Source: an uncultured Thermomicrobiales bacterium (GTDB lineage Bacteria; Chloroflexota; Chloroflexia; Thermomicrobiales; Thermomicrobiaceae). From it: 7,360 bases of DNA. Below, piece by piece: positions 6,546 to 7,360 of the stretch. The stretch covers positions 1-7,360 of the forward strand of contig CALAGB010000302.1 in the NCBI GenBank assembly GCA_937891245.1, written 5' to 3'. Made by a program: the position numbers and the translations under genes. The stretch's first letter is position 1. Every line of letters begins with the position of its first letter. The notes under the pieces are model-generated. The model was not told the DNA's origin and did no database searches. It saw nothing but the letters and a program-made list of their open reading frames with translations.

Positions 6546-6552
6546 GAGGAGG
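6546..6552 (+). promoter_or_regulatory. Strong Shine-Dalgarno GAGGAGG before ATG 6560
   Basis: A consensus ribosome binding site seven bases before ATG 6560. It argues that 6560 is the true start even though the frame meets TGA eight codons on, and so that the TGA is a lesion rather than upstream non-coding sequence. Confidence 0.75.
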
Positions 6553-6559
6553 ATATCCG

Positions 6560-7360
6560 ATGTGTCGGTTATCGATCAGATGACGTTGGCTTTTCAGTCT
6601 GCTGGTCGTGCTTAGCGGCCTCGGTGTCGGGTTCGGCTCCTCGTTCGGCGTCGCCCTGGCGGCTGGAGCGACCTACACCAGCTGCGATCAGGCCAACAGC
6701 TTTCCCACCGATCTCGCCGGCATCACCAGCGGCAGCGCCATCGACGCTGTTCCGTCCCTAACGATCAGCGTTCGAACCGTCTGCCTCAACGCCGACGGTC
6801 TCCCAATCATTAATCCGGCAAACTCCTTCAACATCAACACCGACCAGCGGGGTGTGCCGCGTCCACAGGGAACCAACTGCGATATTGGCGCCTACGAAGC
6901 GGCCACTATGACGACCAGCACCGTGGCAGCCGCCGCCAGCGTCGCTGATGCGGCCACCAGCGTCACCTTGAGCGCGACCGTTACCGTGCCGGCCTGTGCG
7001 GTTCCGGACAATGATTGTGGAGTCGTCAAGCTAGGCGCGGTCACCTTCGATATCACTGATTCAAGTAACAACCCGGTTGGCACCGATGTGTCGGGGAACG
7101 TCGCCAACGGCAGCGCCAGTGCAAGTTGGACGCTGCCGTCCAGCGTGGGCGCCGGTAACTACACCATTACCGCCAGCTACCACGACCCAAGCGGCGTCTA
7201 CACCGACAGCCAGGGCACCAACAGGTTGACCATCACTAGTGGTCCCGCGGCGTCGCACAGTCTTTCACCGGGTGAAACCAGCGCCACCCTCGGCAGCGCA
7301 ATCACCGGGTCGGCCACCGTGTCCGATACGGGGGGCAAGCCGGTGGCCGATGGCAACAGC
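6560..7360 (+). pseudogene. Secreted anchor-Q/Ig-like repeat surface protein, partial, with TGA in the signal peptide
   Basis: The frame is open to the window edge (267 codons) apart from TGA at 6581-6583, codon 8. Reading through gives MCRLSIR, the stop, then RWLFSLLVVLSGLGVGFG and ALAAGA, a complete signal peptide with basic n-region, hydrophobic core and A-x-A cleavage site. A CGA-to-TGA change would explain it. The mature part has a short SCDQANSF segment, then NTDQRGVPRPQG and CDIGAYE (about residues 93-113), the closing segment of secreted beta-helix 'choice-of-anchor Q' proteins. The long beta-helix normally before it is nearly absent. From about residue 118 comes an Ig-like repeat (SVTLSATV, VTFDITDSSNNPVG, GNYTITASY, TNRLTI), and a second Ig-like domain begins at GPAASHSLSP. 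A start at GTG 6608 would avoid the stop but lacks a Shine-Dalgarno and the basic n-region. Cell-surface adhesion or a structural role is inferred from the architecture only. Confidence 0.72.

Larger units (their letters stand above)
6306..6559 (+). other. Non-coding leader region before the Ig-like surface protein
   Basis: No convincing gene is seen in these 254 bp. The stretch holds a candidate extended -10 promoter at 6434-6442, an 8-bp inverted repeat (CATGCCAC at 6469-6476, GTGGCATG at 6510-6517) and small nested GACC/GGTC arms between them. The distal part would form a structured 5' leader of roughly 110 bases ahead of the Shine-Dalgarno. Confidence 0.45.

Noticed and set aside
5580..6583. 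Stop-codon reassignment or selenocysteine explaining the two in-frame stops
   Set aside because: The two stops are different codons (TAA and TGA), while TGA ends the HAD and nuclease-like genes and TAA ends the LysR gene. No selenocysteine-type context is seen.
6318..6761. Plus-strand 147-codon frame before the Ig-like protein
   Set aside because: Low-complexity Ser/Pro/Ala-rich product with no domain. It overlaps, in another frame, the signal peptide that has a proper Shine-Dalgarno and a typical hydrophobic core.

Overview
The window is GC-rich and densely coded. The large intergenic hairpins and a secreted protein with a 'TDQRGVPRPQG...CDIGAYE' segment followed by Ig-like repeats suggest a Chloroflexota (Thermomicrobia-like) bacterium. 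That assignment is inference from gene style, and a metagenome-assembled origin is possible.

Left part (1-2921), all on the minus strand, read right to left: an FAD-dependent amine/amino-acid oxidase of the sarcosine oxidase beta/glycine oxidase type (1734-2921), a type II haloacid-dehalogenase-like HAD hydrolase (755-1456), and the N-terminal half of a PLP-dependent cystathionine gamma-synthase/gamma-lyase enzyme (1-634, cut by the window edge). The three genes share a direction and could act together in amine or sulfur-amino-acid metabolism. Two spacers between them hold hairpin repeats: an inverted pair of 28-nt REP-like units at 676-746, and a perfect 14-bp stem at 1481-1513 inside a 277-bp non-coding stretch.

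Middle part (2922-5159): a divergent promoter region, then on the plus strand an orphan 398-aa protein with a PD-(D/E)XK-nuclease-like signature (3079-4275). It overlaps by 19 bp a LysR-family regulator (4257-5159), so the two are probably translationally coupled. The nuclease-like gene is the least explained intact gene here.

Right part (5160-7360), plus strand: two successive genes that look damaged. The first (5310-6305) begins as a CHASE3 sensor with two membrane segments, has an in-frame TAA in the CHASE3 domain, and then joins in frame to what looks like the C-terminal membrane tail of a family 2 glycosyltransferase. The second (6560-7360, open at the window edge) has a strong Shine-Dalgarno and a signal peptide interrupted at codon 8 by TGA. 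It continues as a shortened anchor-Q-type segment and Ig-like domains. TGA is the ordinary stop of two intact genes in this window, so recoding is unlikely and decay or sequence error is the simpler reading.

No tRNA, rRNA, CRISPR array, integrase or transposase was seen. I found no clear previously undescribed multi-gene system. The best candidates for follow-up are the nuclease-like/LysR pair, the sensor-glycosyltransferase chimera and the covarying REP pair.
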